Below are positions 37,101 to 48,405 of a stretch of DNA of 64,000 nucleotides, piece by piece. The notes below the pieces were generated by a model that saw only the letters and a list, made by a program, of their open reading frames with translations, did not search any database and was not told the origin of the DNA. Position numbers and translations under genes: made by a program. This stretch comes from Cruorifilaria tuberocauda (lineage: Eukaryota; Nematoda; Chromadorea; Rhabditida; Onchocercidae), in contig JABVXU010000077.1 of the NCBI GenBank assembly GCA_013365365.1, positions 62,001 to 126,000 on the forward strand. Reading direction: 5' to 3'. Positions within the stretch are counted from its first letter, which is position 1. Each line of letters starts with the position of its first letter.

Positions 37101-37823
37101 TACAAGGGCGAAAATATTGAATAAAATCGATCAAGACTTATACAAATTAGCATATTTGCCGCTAAGCTATTGCCAAAATTATCGAAAAATTTGCATATTC
37201 TGCAGAGCTGCAACATTGTAATTACTTATTAATACCTCTGCATACTATAATTTTCGTGTGAGCTGTTGATTACCTTAGTAGAACTAGTGACATATTATTT
37301 GGCAAAGCTGCTTTTCAAAATGATGTATCTTACAATATTATTTATTTCATCTTTTCGTAGTAAAAAAACTACGCTGATGAGAAAGTGGTGTTGGTAGAAA
37401 GCACAAAAAATCATTTTCAGTTCTTGTACGATCCTGAAAAATCAAAAATTAGAAACTAACAAAATCACCGCCCCACCAAGCGACTGTTATGCTATGTATT
37501 ACTTCTTTCGGCATATAAATTAATGTAACAATAAGATGCGCAATATTCATGTGCAGCAATAAAGTATGTACTCGACGAACTTTGACACGTTGATTCCTGG
37601 AAAATATCTGCTTTAAGCTATTTATTGAATATTACACGGTGATAATTCACTTACCGCAAATGCGGGCAGAACTGAGATCGTACCTGATCAAAATGAGAAA
37701 CATTATGCCGTTACCAATAAATGCGATACAGAAACAAATGGAATAACAAATAAACGTAAAATAATGCATAGAAGTTAATATTGCTCGCGGATGTGAACGA
37801 AGATCCGAGCAGTTTAGTGGCAT
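34195..37823 (-). CDS. Rhodopsin-class neuropeptide receptor, GnRH/AKH-receptor type
   Basis: Exons on the minus strand are 37823-37684, 37596-37461, 37207-37022, 36788-36663, 35743-35650, 35278-35099, 34903-34729 and 34315-34195, joining in phase to 385 residues. The order is a short N-terminus with an NCS glycosylation site; TM1 (FIGNGIMFLILIR); TM2 (HTLLLHMNIAHLIVTLIYMP, then WWGGDF); TM3 after the conserved Cys (CRICKFFDNFGNSLAANMLI); SLDRF; TM4; extracellular loop 2 with two cysteines; TM5 (LLPLIITVACYSFI); TM6 (TFAVVFAFLLCWTPYAVASL); TM7 (YTFAVFNSAISPYLYGYF); and a Ser/Arg-rich tail. The pattern of TM2 exit, CR in TM3 and PYLYGYF in TM7 fits nematode gnrr-type receptors. The ligand should be a peptide and coupling through a G protein, both inferred. 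DRY is DRF and NPxxY is SPYLY. The tail exon is supported by a strong donor (CAG then GTGAGA) and correct phase. Confidence 0.85.
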
Positions 37824-40800
37824 CTTCTCTTATTTATTCGTTTATTTACCTGTAATTCTGATTTGTTGGTAATTTCTGAAACTTTTTTCGATGAATAATA
37901 GTTGGAAAATTATTGCTCCTTGAGAAATCAATGATAAATATAAACCGGTCAAGTTACTGGAATTGGGAGAGTTTGATAAAAGCCAAAGCAAGACTCCGAA
38001 TAATGCTCATAAATTCAGTTAGAAATCAGTGGTAAGATTAGAAATGCGAGGAAGATGTTATAATATCATTTCATAACTGATTTTGTAGAATCTTCTGGAA
38101 GAATCAATGTCCGAACATTCTGCAAAATGCAAATAAATAAGTGGCATTAAAGATTTCGTTTTAGATGACTGAGAGAGAAGTGAAGATTCTATAATGGAGT
38201 TAAAATATTGGTAAAATTCACCATTTTATAGTAAATGATAAGAGTTTCCGAAATTCGAATAAATCTCTAACGATGTTGATCATTAAATTCCTTACAATTG
38301 TAATAATCAGTTAAAGATATGTATGAAAAAGTTGATTAATCAATGTTTGAGTAAGTAATTAATGAGAATAAGCAATCAAAAATTTTTGCCTAAAGATAAC
38401 GGCGGAAAGAAGAAACTTGGGAGAAACGTGAAGAGAAAGTTTGATAACGAAAAAGAAATGTTGAGAGGAATTGATAGGAAGTGAAATAAAGAAATAGATG
38501 AGATAAGTGGCGGACAGTTCCATTCCACTTGCTATGCTTTATTGCGCCCATTTTCCCATTTCCCAATTCACTTGGCGCATTTTATAACTGACTCTTCTTA
38601 GGAAGATTGGAATTTATTTGCATATTTCATTTGGGAGCAGCACAAACTGTTATATCAAAATGACATTTTATTATTTTCAGCCATTTTTCATTGCGATTTG
38701 TTGATTGTTTATCGATTTTTTTTTGTTCATTTCACAAGCATATTTGATCTTTCTATTTTATAAAGCATGAGAGGAAATTTCCTGCAAAATTCTCTTTGCA
38801 TGTGAAAATAAGAAAAACGAAAATAATGATAGGAATGAAGAGAAATTTTTGCTCCGTATTTTCACCGAATCCTCTTATTTCTGTATTTTCTGCAATAAGT
38901 CTCTTTTCAATTCTCCAGGCGTTTTTCTTGCCAGTACAAAGCGCTTTTCTTTAACGGAATATGACGACAAAACCGTATAAATGATCACAATTATGGATAG
39001 CCTTTTATCTATATCAGTTATTCATTCAAATTCTTTGATGATTTCTTGTTGCAAATGCTTACTTCATTGCTCATTAAGTAACTGCTTTTGCATTTCCATA
39101 AAATAACACCAGTATTTCTATTAAACTTTCAAAATAATTGCATAAAACAATTTATTCATACAAATGCTTATCAAGTAAGCTAAAAATCATTTTGGAATTT
39201 ACCAAAAAATTAGAAAATTGACAAATTCGTTATTCTGGTAATGCTAAACCGATAACTGAACTAAATTTAAATTTCCTTTTGATATATTTAAGAAAAATCA
39301 TAAATTCTGATGTGTTAAATGAAAAAGCAATTTTGCTACAAGTTTTTCTTTTTTCTCCATACGACCTTATTCTGAGAGATTTTATTGAAAATTTAAGGAA
39401 CTTTTAGAATTTCGACGACATGCCTAAATATTTTTTTAAATTTATTTTCATAACTAAGAGTGCAGGACTCATTGCTGAAGTAACCATAAACTTAACACTA
39501 ACAATTAGAATCCTAAAGATGATATTATTGCTTCTCTTCGTCATTTGAAAGAAGTGGAAATCATGAAAATAAGAATATCATTTATCGTCCATATATCTTC
39601 AATATGTAACTTTCTTAATTAGCAATGTCTAACTTTTTAACTATTATTCTTAACATTAAAAAAAATAAAAATTGATAACTGAAGGATAAGCTTTGATTTT
39701 AATTAAATACAATTTTGAGAAGTCTAAAAATACAATACTGCGTGAGGAACAGGAATCAAAACATCCCCGTAAAATTTCACTCTGCCTTTCTATTAATCAA
39801 CAGGAGAGAGAAGAAAGTGTTTTGTTCATTTTCACTATCGCTGCATAAATTAAGTCACAAAAAACGAAAACATCGAAATAAAATAGAAATTGCACAGAAT
39901 ACTGAGCCTGACATATGTGTGGAAAGCGATAAACATCCCATGCCAAAGTATAAATAATATTGTGCCTTCACAGAAATAATTAGCAAAATTAACTAAAAGG
40001 ATTTTCACTTGAATTTTTTTTCTAGTCTTTGACCTTTTGCAAAGTTCCTGATTATTGATAAATGTAAACTTCGGCGTTCCATAAGCTGCCGGCATAAATG
40101 TTTGGATTAAACTTGCTTTTTTGATGCAATTAGTACGCTTACCAACAAAATCTTTATTTAGTAAACTTTGAATCTGATTTCTCAAGAGAAATTTAATTAT
40201 ATTTATGCTTTTAATAAGTGCTCTAATCAAAAATTCAGAAATTGATCAAAGTTTGAGAATACAATTCTCATAAAATAAAAAATTATTGTAGAATTAGCAA
40301 AAGTTCGATATTTTTTCGCGTCCAGCCTTTCATTTAATGACAGAGTAAAAGAAAATTTTATAAATTTGGGATTAAATTGCAAATCAACGAAGTCGCAAGG
40401 TATAAACATATAATTCAATTATTATAATGAAAATTTTGTAAAAGTTCAGGGGATTCCGTCTTGATACCAGTAGTAACATTTAACATTTGTAGCATTTCTT
40501 ATTAGCAATCCAGAAAATGCTGAGGCTATCTTGAGATCTGTAAGACAAAAGGCTCTCGTAAAGCTTCCGATGGAGGGTTGCTATTACTCCTCCGTCCTTC
40601 TGGTACCTCAAAATTAACGAACGGTAATGGTTATTTAGGATGGTAAACAGCTTATTTTCACTTTTAGCGGAAGTATTTTGAAATTCAAGGTTATTACAAA
40701 AGGAAATGTGAGATGTACAACTGTTGAATTCATTTTGAATAATTTTAAAAGAAATGACAACACTTAGATTAAATAGCGAAATTTGCTTTGTTTGTTCGAA

Positions 40801-42749
40801 AGCTTGTAAAATTTATAAAACAAAATATTTGCCATATTGAAGTGAACAAGTTTACTCTAAATGGGAAATATTCGATCATGAAGCAGAATATTATAATGAT
40901 CTGCTATCGTTAAATGTAAATTAAGTTCGTTACTTTCTATGTGATCAAATTCTCCTTTTTCTTTGGTATCCAAAGAATGCTATACAATCATGATAATTGA
41001 AAAGCGATTACTTTATATTCTAACAACCTATACAGTGTTAATAATTTCATGATATTAGAACAGCGTAAAGAACTGAGAAGTTAAATTATATTAAAAGTGT
41101 GAAATTCAAAATTAGTTATTTTTATGCCGAAACTATTCTACATATACTGAAAAAAGTTATGGTGAATTGTAAAAATTAAGTTTGATTGAAAAAATTTATT
41201 TGAAATGAATATTTGTGAACCTCATAAATCATTAAATGGAAACTGTAAAAATACTTCTCATCTATTGCATAATGCAGTAAACAATGAAAATTATGACGAG
41301 AATTAAAGTTATGAGAGTAGTGCTCATGTATAAAATTAACAAGTTAGATAAGGCCCTTTATCAAGTCTATTTCATAAATCACTTTCGCTCCTTACTAAAA
41401 ACAATTCACTTAATTCATATTTATTTGATTCTTATGGAACCAAATGCAACTGCACTTCATCTTTACTATCTGTTCTATTTAGTCAAATTTTAGTAAAATA
41501 AATTCCGAAAATACTGAGATAAACAATAAATATATAGAAGATTACAATTATCAGTTCCAGTATGGATTTTCATAGAAAAAAGAACGTCAATTCTGTTCTG
41601 CCAGCCGTGAAACGACAATAATATCTGTTATTATTGTGAAGAAATAAATAATATACGATAGATATTGGAATAATAATATACATCTACTTGTTACTTTGCT
41701 TTCTTATTGTCATATTCTGTTTAATTATCATTATATTGGTTTTATTTCTTCTCAAAGGACACTACTGATAAAATTGACTATGTAAGAGATATTTTAAAGT
41801 GAAAATATACAGCATCTTTGAATATACGAATAAAAATCTTTATGGTAACACCTTGATATGATCAAATTATTGCTTTTACTTATATTCTCTGGTAATATGA
41901 TAAAACTACTCAACTATCAGAAAAATTCTTTGAAATTTCATAAAACCCATTTCACAATTATTTTATTTGCTCATCTTGTTAATAATGAGGCAGTTTTTTA
42001 CAATAATGCTCAGCTATCATTTATTTCTTCGCAATTTATCATCTAATTGAAATATGAACTATTAATTTCTGATAGCATATCGCTTTCTCAACCAAATCTC
42101 TTCAATTAACGATGTATTTTAGAAAATATTTTCGTTTCTCAACATTTTACTCTACATTGAAAAGATTTTAATAGCAGAGATTCTTCAAAAAAATTTTTCA
42201 AGCATAAAAGAAAGTAAAATTCTGTGAAATGATAAAGTATCGATAAAATTGCAAGGAGAATCGCAAATAGAAAAGATGCGTGTCCAAGGATTGATCATTT
42301 TAATATTCTGAGAGTTAAGAATAAGTCACTTAAAATAGTATATCTGCATGTTTTTAACCAATACTCGAAACTAATATTTATTTTGTTATAACAATAAATG
42401 TTTGCGACTTCTAATTACCAAAAAAATTTAAATATTTGACTCAAATTACTATTATTATCAATCAATTTTCTAGGCGAAGAATATTTTTATAAAAGTTATG
42501 CCATCTCATCTTATCATCTATTAGCAAAAACATCAACATTTAGCTAATGTACCAGCAATCAAACTTCAAGCTATTAAACTAAAGAACCAATAGCGATCAA
42601 ATATGAGATCTATAGTTTGATTGAAATAATAAATAGAGCTGTAGATAGAATAGATATAAATAATAGATTGCAGTGTATATAATTGAGACTAAGTTCATTT
42701 CTGATTAAAAGAATTTAGTAAAAAGCCTGATCTAATAAACAAGCTAGGC

Positions 42750-42787
42750 CAATAATCACATTTTAAATAATATTATAGCTGCATATG
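42750..42787. repeat. Dispersed direct repeat, copy 1
   Basis: CAATAATCAC, then TTTTAAATAATATTATAGCT and GCATATG; the same blocks recur at 43222-43261 with a small indel. The copies are about 470 bases apart in gene-poor DNA. It could be a relic of a short repeat family. Confidence 0.8.
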
Positions 42788-43221
42788 CCAGGTCTTCATT
42801 AAAATCCTTATTATAACTAAATCCTGCATTAGGTTTCTCATAATGAGTGCAGTAAGCTTACAGACAAGAACTTTGCAACCTGTTTATCCGGAATTTTTTT
42901 CCAAAGAATTATGCCTTAAGATTTGCGATTCCTTACCAAAGCTTTACAGCTAATCAATTTAATCGGCAAAGGATTGGAAGTATTTTCATATTTATCAAAT
43001 TCTTATTATCAGGCTAAAAAAGTAAATTGTGCATATATCCGATGAAAGCTCATTTTCATTTTAGTCAAATTCTTATCATCACTCCAAGACATTTCATTTC
43101 AGAAAATTTATTGATATAAAACAATCTGATTCTCGTTTTTCGCCTAAAAGAAATTTCCAAAAACAGAAAGCAATAATTTTTGCAATGTATTAAAAACATA
43201 AAAATCGATAACGGATCTGTG

Positions 43222-43261
43222 CAATAATCACTTCTTTTAAATAATATTATAGCTGCATATG
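43222..43261. repeat. Dispersed direct repeat, copy 2
   Basis: Second copy of the element at 42750-42787, with two extra bases after CAATAATCAC. Confidence 0.8.
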
Positions 43262-46200
43262 TTGAGATAAATTTCAAGTGGAATTATTTTTTGACAAATT
43301 TATCCAATTACTTTTGTTCGCTCTCTTCATATAACTCTCTCCATCAATCATAAATCACGCAAGCATAATTAATCTGTGTGTTTTGAAACAGAATTGTTTC
43401 AGCTTTCATGATAGATAAGCGTAAGTGGAAGAAAGAGGGAATGATAATGAAGCTGAATTATCAGGCAGATGAGCAGCGGAGGATATTTGTGTGGAAATCT
43501 CTTAGTAAATAAGTAATGTCACAAATGAATGAATGTAATGCAAACAACGAAATAAATAACTAGACTGAGCAAACAAATAATTTTTAAGCAAATACCATTT
43601 CAAAACAAAAAAAGGAATGTTATTTGAAGAGTGACCGGAAACTGCGGCATAAATTGTTTTAAATATAATTTTAAAATTAAACTTCTAATTCCGTGTAGAA
43701 AATATGCTTCAATGACAGCTAGGAAACTTATAAAATTTCATCAAATGTAGTGATATTAAAATTAGATATATTGCATAATATCAACATGAACTTCGACATA
43801 CTTTCCACTATGTTCCCTATGAGCTTAATTTTACAAGCTTAATTAGTTTTATTTAATAAAATTTTTGTACTCTGCTTTGCATTCATTTGTCGTTCCTATG
43901 GACGATTTATGTGTTTTTCAAGTATAATATCTTTCGAAGATATACCAGCTATCCATCAGAATGTAAATATTAACAGAAGCAAATGTTAGGAAATGAAGAG
44001 GAAGAAATGATTATTCTATAGCAAACCATCTTAAAAAACGACAAATCTTCACTGATCAGCGGTGCATCACGCTTAAACATTGATCATGAAAAGACTTTTC
44101 TATGAAGTTTTTCTTTTCAAAATTTTTACGGAAAAGGAAGATATCGATTAATTCGATTAAGTATAGCTGTGATTATATTATAATTTTCATTTATCTTAAC
44201 TTATTCCAACTAGCAACCATATATTATCATCACTAATTTCAGGAAAATCTTATCAAATATTTCTATTGACATTTTTTTTAAAAATAACAACCAATCACCT
44301 GATTTACTAATAATTTCGCGATCTTCCCATACGGTTCAGATATTACACGTGTAATCATAATGAAAGCGCGTGATACACTGTTTTTGTATTAGATATAGTG
44401 CTACTTCCCACAATTAGTATTGGACATGAACGTATGTCAAATGATTACTATGAACAGATCTTAACGCAAATTAAGATAAAAGTAACATGTTAAGCAATTG
44501 ATGCTGAATATCAGTTCCGTTTGATAATTAGAAATAGCTTGACTTAGAATTACTATATCGGTTAATTTTCTTTCACTTTGTAGTTGTTATCAACACTTCA
44601 TAAAGCATTAAATATTCGGTAAAATAAGTTAAGAAAGAATTCTTCAAATTTAATCTAAATCAATTGATTTAAGGAATTATTTTTACGATTTAAATCACAA
44701 ATATGTGTACGCATTTTTTCTCGTATCGTCCTTTATAATTTCTATTGAATCTCAATGATTCGAATGCGTTTGCTCAATAAAAAAACTTGAAACCGGTGAT
44801 ATTCATGTGAGTTTCCGATAAATTACCCAAGTATTATTCATCAAACAAAAGATGGTTTAATGAAGCGACCAATTGCTATATCATGCCTTGGGAATACAAT
44901 CTGAACTTTCACTACAATAGCTTTACTGCCGATCATGGCATTAACTGATCTATTTTCGCTCACTGATAATATTGATTAAGAAATCATTTCTCAAGAAGAT
45001 ATTTACAGGTTTCTTAGACTAGTTACTTTAATTACAGCCGAACATTTCTTTCTAAATTAGTGGTGTTCTGTTTTCAAATAGCAAACATAATAGAGATTGA
45101 TTAACTAATTAGTACAAACGTTATATGAACGTTTGAATAATGATAAATTATTAATAACAATAATATTGATCTTACCATTTCATCCAATCACCGAAAAATT
45201 TTTGAGGTACTGAAAACTATTACAATGCATTGTTTAATGTGATCATTCTTCGTACTATTAAGCTTATTTTTCTGAAAATTTTTGTAGGGAGTGAGAATTT
45301 CAGGATGAAAACATCGGATTTCTACAAAATTAGCAAAATAAAACATCCGAAATATGTCACAGCAAGCAGAAGAATAAACAAATTAATTTGCAAACTCACA
45401 GAATATTTATGGACGAGTTGAATTCACATTGTTATTAATTTTTCAAGTTTCATTCTTACGATTGTTTTTCATGTTGATATGGATTTTTTTGCACCATTTG
45501 TATCGCCATGAGTATTTCCAGTTCGTTTCACTTTCACTTGAACAGAAGCCCTGTCGCGGTAACAGCAGATTGCAGTTATGAAAATGCGCAAACTCTCTCA
45601 TTGTGACGGTGCTCAGCATGAGATCTAATAATGAGGAGCGTGAGATCTAATAATTCTTGGAAGAGCGCAAGTTTTAGTAGTGAGTGCAGTCGGAAACATT
45701 GATGAAATTGTCGTTGTTGGTTTTCATACACAGGTCAGTTCAATTATGCCAACAGCGGCCATTAGTAGTGGACCTATAGATATTCGATTCAGCGAGAATA
45801 AAAAAAGAAATGTGGAAGGTCAAATGTTGTAGAGGTGAGAATCAAAGCTTTTACCGCTGTATTCAATAGTTTTGGCTCTGTTGATATCCAATGATTTATC
45901 CCCATCATTATGATTTATACGTTGAAATGATGATTATTGCAAATGAATGAAAGGAAGTACTCTTAGAAAGTAAGAAAAGATTGAGAAAATGACCATTGAC
46001 ATATTCATGAATGTTTTATTCAAACGGATAACATTCAGCGTGAATAATTTAACAATGTAGAGAAGTTTTATGAAGAAGAAAAAAAGAATGTAAGAAATGA
46101 CCTCTGCGCTGCAAGGTCAGTGGAGTGATGAGTCATGGTTATTGCAGGAATAGTTCTTTGTTATTATTATGATGATGAATGAGAATGTACGTGAAAGTGC

Positions 46201-47502
46201 AATCATCTTGCATCATTTAAAGAATACCTTCAAATACCATAATATCAGTCACCGTTTGCGAAGAATAATGACAATCTCCCTATTCTTACCTCTCTCCCCC
46301 AAAAAATTCATGACCCTTAAACCTTGGAACAATACTATTTAATTTTTTTGGGTTCTCTCAAAAGATATTCAAACTGAAGGAATAGCAAAAAAGAGCTTTG
46401 AGTACCCTAGATAGGTTACATTACGGGATGTTATCGGGTAAAAACGAAATTGTTGACCTGTCCAAGCATTAACAAACAAATTGTGTAAACAAAGTAAAGT
46501 TCGATCTATTCTATTGACTTTTCTGTCCTTTTGTGTAAACACTACAGGAGTTGTATGTTGTAATGCACGTGTATATATGTGTGCATATATATAATATATG
46601 CTATTAAAGTTCTACGCATACCTCCGTAACTAAAGAGGTCAATCTTCCATCCTTAAATGATGTTATCAAAAAAGGAAATTTTTCTCCTTTAACATATAAC
46701 GTGACAACAGCGCTCATCAAACAAATCCCTTCAAATTAGCTAAATTTTACGTTATCTTCTGTGACATCTGTCTGGATATTTTCTGACGCATTGAGTAAAC
46801 TGAAGTATAGCAATGAATGTGGCGGTAGAAACAAAGCCGCACTGCTGAAGCACTTCCATGAAAGATGCGGTAAGTGACGTTATATTGCTGAATATTAGCA
46901 GACGGAGCCCATAATGTCCTGGAATTACCATTATCATACAGCTCGATAATTCTCAAGCCTCTTCAAATGACCTCTCTAGGAAAAGGTCAAAGCCATTATC
47001 AACAAAAGCTCTCCTTTCATTCACCCTTTATTTCTATCATTCCAATGCTGCAATCACAGACGATTTCTACTTCTCTTAGAGAGATTGTCTGCGATGAGAA
47101 CAATACAATGAGCAAATTTTTGTTTAAATATTTCCATCTCTATTTTTTGAAATTATTTCTGGTTTGATTTATTTTGTGAAAAGAGAAATGGTCGACAATA
47201 GAAACCAAAAGTTTTACTTTCTGATCCCATTTGTATTTGATTGATAGAGGATAGATGAGATAGTGAGTGTACCATAATGCCTAAAGCAAAATATATTTGT
47301 AACTCGATGTCGCTGAAACATTTCAAAGCATAGTTTCATTATTGGAACAAAATGAAATCGTTGATTGGTTGCACACTAATTTTTGCAAATACTTTTTCTC
47401 TTTTAAATTATATTGCTGTTTGTGCGCTTTTGAGCGAAATGTCGAATTTTAAGGAGGCATATAAACATTTCTTCCATAACTATTACAAATTTCTCTGAAT
47501 TA

Positions 47503-47560
47503 TTAAAAATCTTTAATTTTATACAAAGAAGTTAAAAATCTTTAATTTTATACAAAGAAG
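47503..47560. repeat. Tandem duplication, two 29-bp copies
   Basis: Two perfect adjacent copies of a 29-mer beginning TTAAAAATCTTTAATTTTAT, upstream of the bZIP gene. It looks like a recent replication-slippage event. Confidence 0.95.
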
Positions 47561-48005
47561 TTAATTGGAAAGGAACCTTTCATTTCTACCATGAAAATCA
47601 TTAGACTTTTCATATTATTATCGGATTTTCGTGCAAGTAGAAACATATTTAAAATTCATTTTTAGTGAAAGTAATTAAAATCAGTGCAAATTGAAGTAAA
47701 AAATGAAAAATGAATTTATCGTTTGCTATAAAAAATGATCAACTACCGATTAAATCTTATTTTTAAAGAATACTTCTTTGTCATTATGGCATTGTCATTA
47801 TGAAATAACTTCTCATCAACTGACTGATAAATCAGTTTATATCGAACAGATAGCTATTCAATAAATCTCCAGTGTCCTAAGTGATAATTTACTAGAAAAA
47901 ACAGGATAATGTGCAATGACGATAACGGTTCTTCTTGATGATCTGCGATGACATACGATGTTTTACTTCTCAGACACCTTATCTCTTTCGTCACTCAATA
48001 AATGC

Positions 48006-48015
48006 ATTACGCAAT
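48006..48015. promoter_or_regulatory. PAR/C-EBP-type bZIP binding motif
   Basis: ATTACGCAAT combines a PAR/E4BP4 half-site (TTAC) with a C/EBP half-site (GCAAT) around CG. It lies 390 bases upstream of the start codon of a PAR-type bZIP gene, so feedback by the protein on its own gene is possible. Binding is inferred from motif resemblance only. Confidence 0.3.
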
Positions 48016-48171
48016 TTGCATATAGATTGACCTCACATTCTATCTCTTGACCTTTTCGAGCATGGATTGAGTAACAGGTTGCTTTTTTATGATGAAAGAG
48101 AAAGAGATAAAGAGAAACGATTGCGCGTTATCCATCTCCTTCAACAAATGACATAAGGTCTGTTGCATAGA

Positions 48172-48206
48172 GGCGGGACCCTTGCAAAGGTCAACTCGGG
48201 GCGGGA
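48172..48206 (+). promoter_or_regulatory. GC-rich promoter-like patch with two GGCGGGA boxes
   Basis: GGCGGGA occurs at 48172-48178 and 48200-48206 with an AGGTCA half-site between them, 200 bases before the bZIP start. This is among the least AT-rich patches of the window. The boxes resemble Sp1/E2F-type sites. Confidence 0.35.
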
Positions 48207-48405
48207 TCGAGTTCCGACTCGAGCTCTAGTCCTGTTATGCTCTTTCCTGTCCTATTCAGTTACTGTTTTCGAACTATAGTGACCACAGTTGTTGTCCCGA
48301 ACCTCTCCTTGTCCATCCACGGCTGTTTAGTCCATCTTTATCCACGAATTTCACCATTATCTTCACCATATTCACCAACGTTTCTGAATAGCGATCAAGA
48401 AAGGA

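Larger units (their letters stand above)
37824..48405. other. 10.6 kb gene-poor stretch between divergent receptor and bZIP genes
   Basis: Six-frame reading shows only short frames without domains. The left 8 kb is plain AT-rich DNA with a more complex block at 40430-40640 and a dispersed repeat pair at 42750/43222. From about 45500 rightwards the sequence is less AT-rich and carries many AGGTCA/TGACCT half-sites, which suggests an upstream regulatory region of the bZIP gene. Confidence 0.5.

Noticed and set aside
44821..44832. AATTACCCAAGT, identical to the core of the nematode SL1 leader
   Set aside because: Only 12 of 22 leader bases match, the next bases do not continue the leader or give its donor, and no Sm site or hairpin follows.
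46747..46956. 69-codon minus-strand frame overlapping an everted repeat region
   Set aside because: Two overlapping frames are equally open and neither shows a domain; the region is better explained as regulatory.
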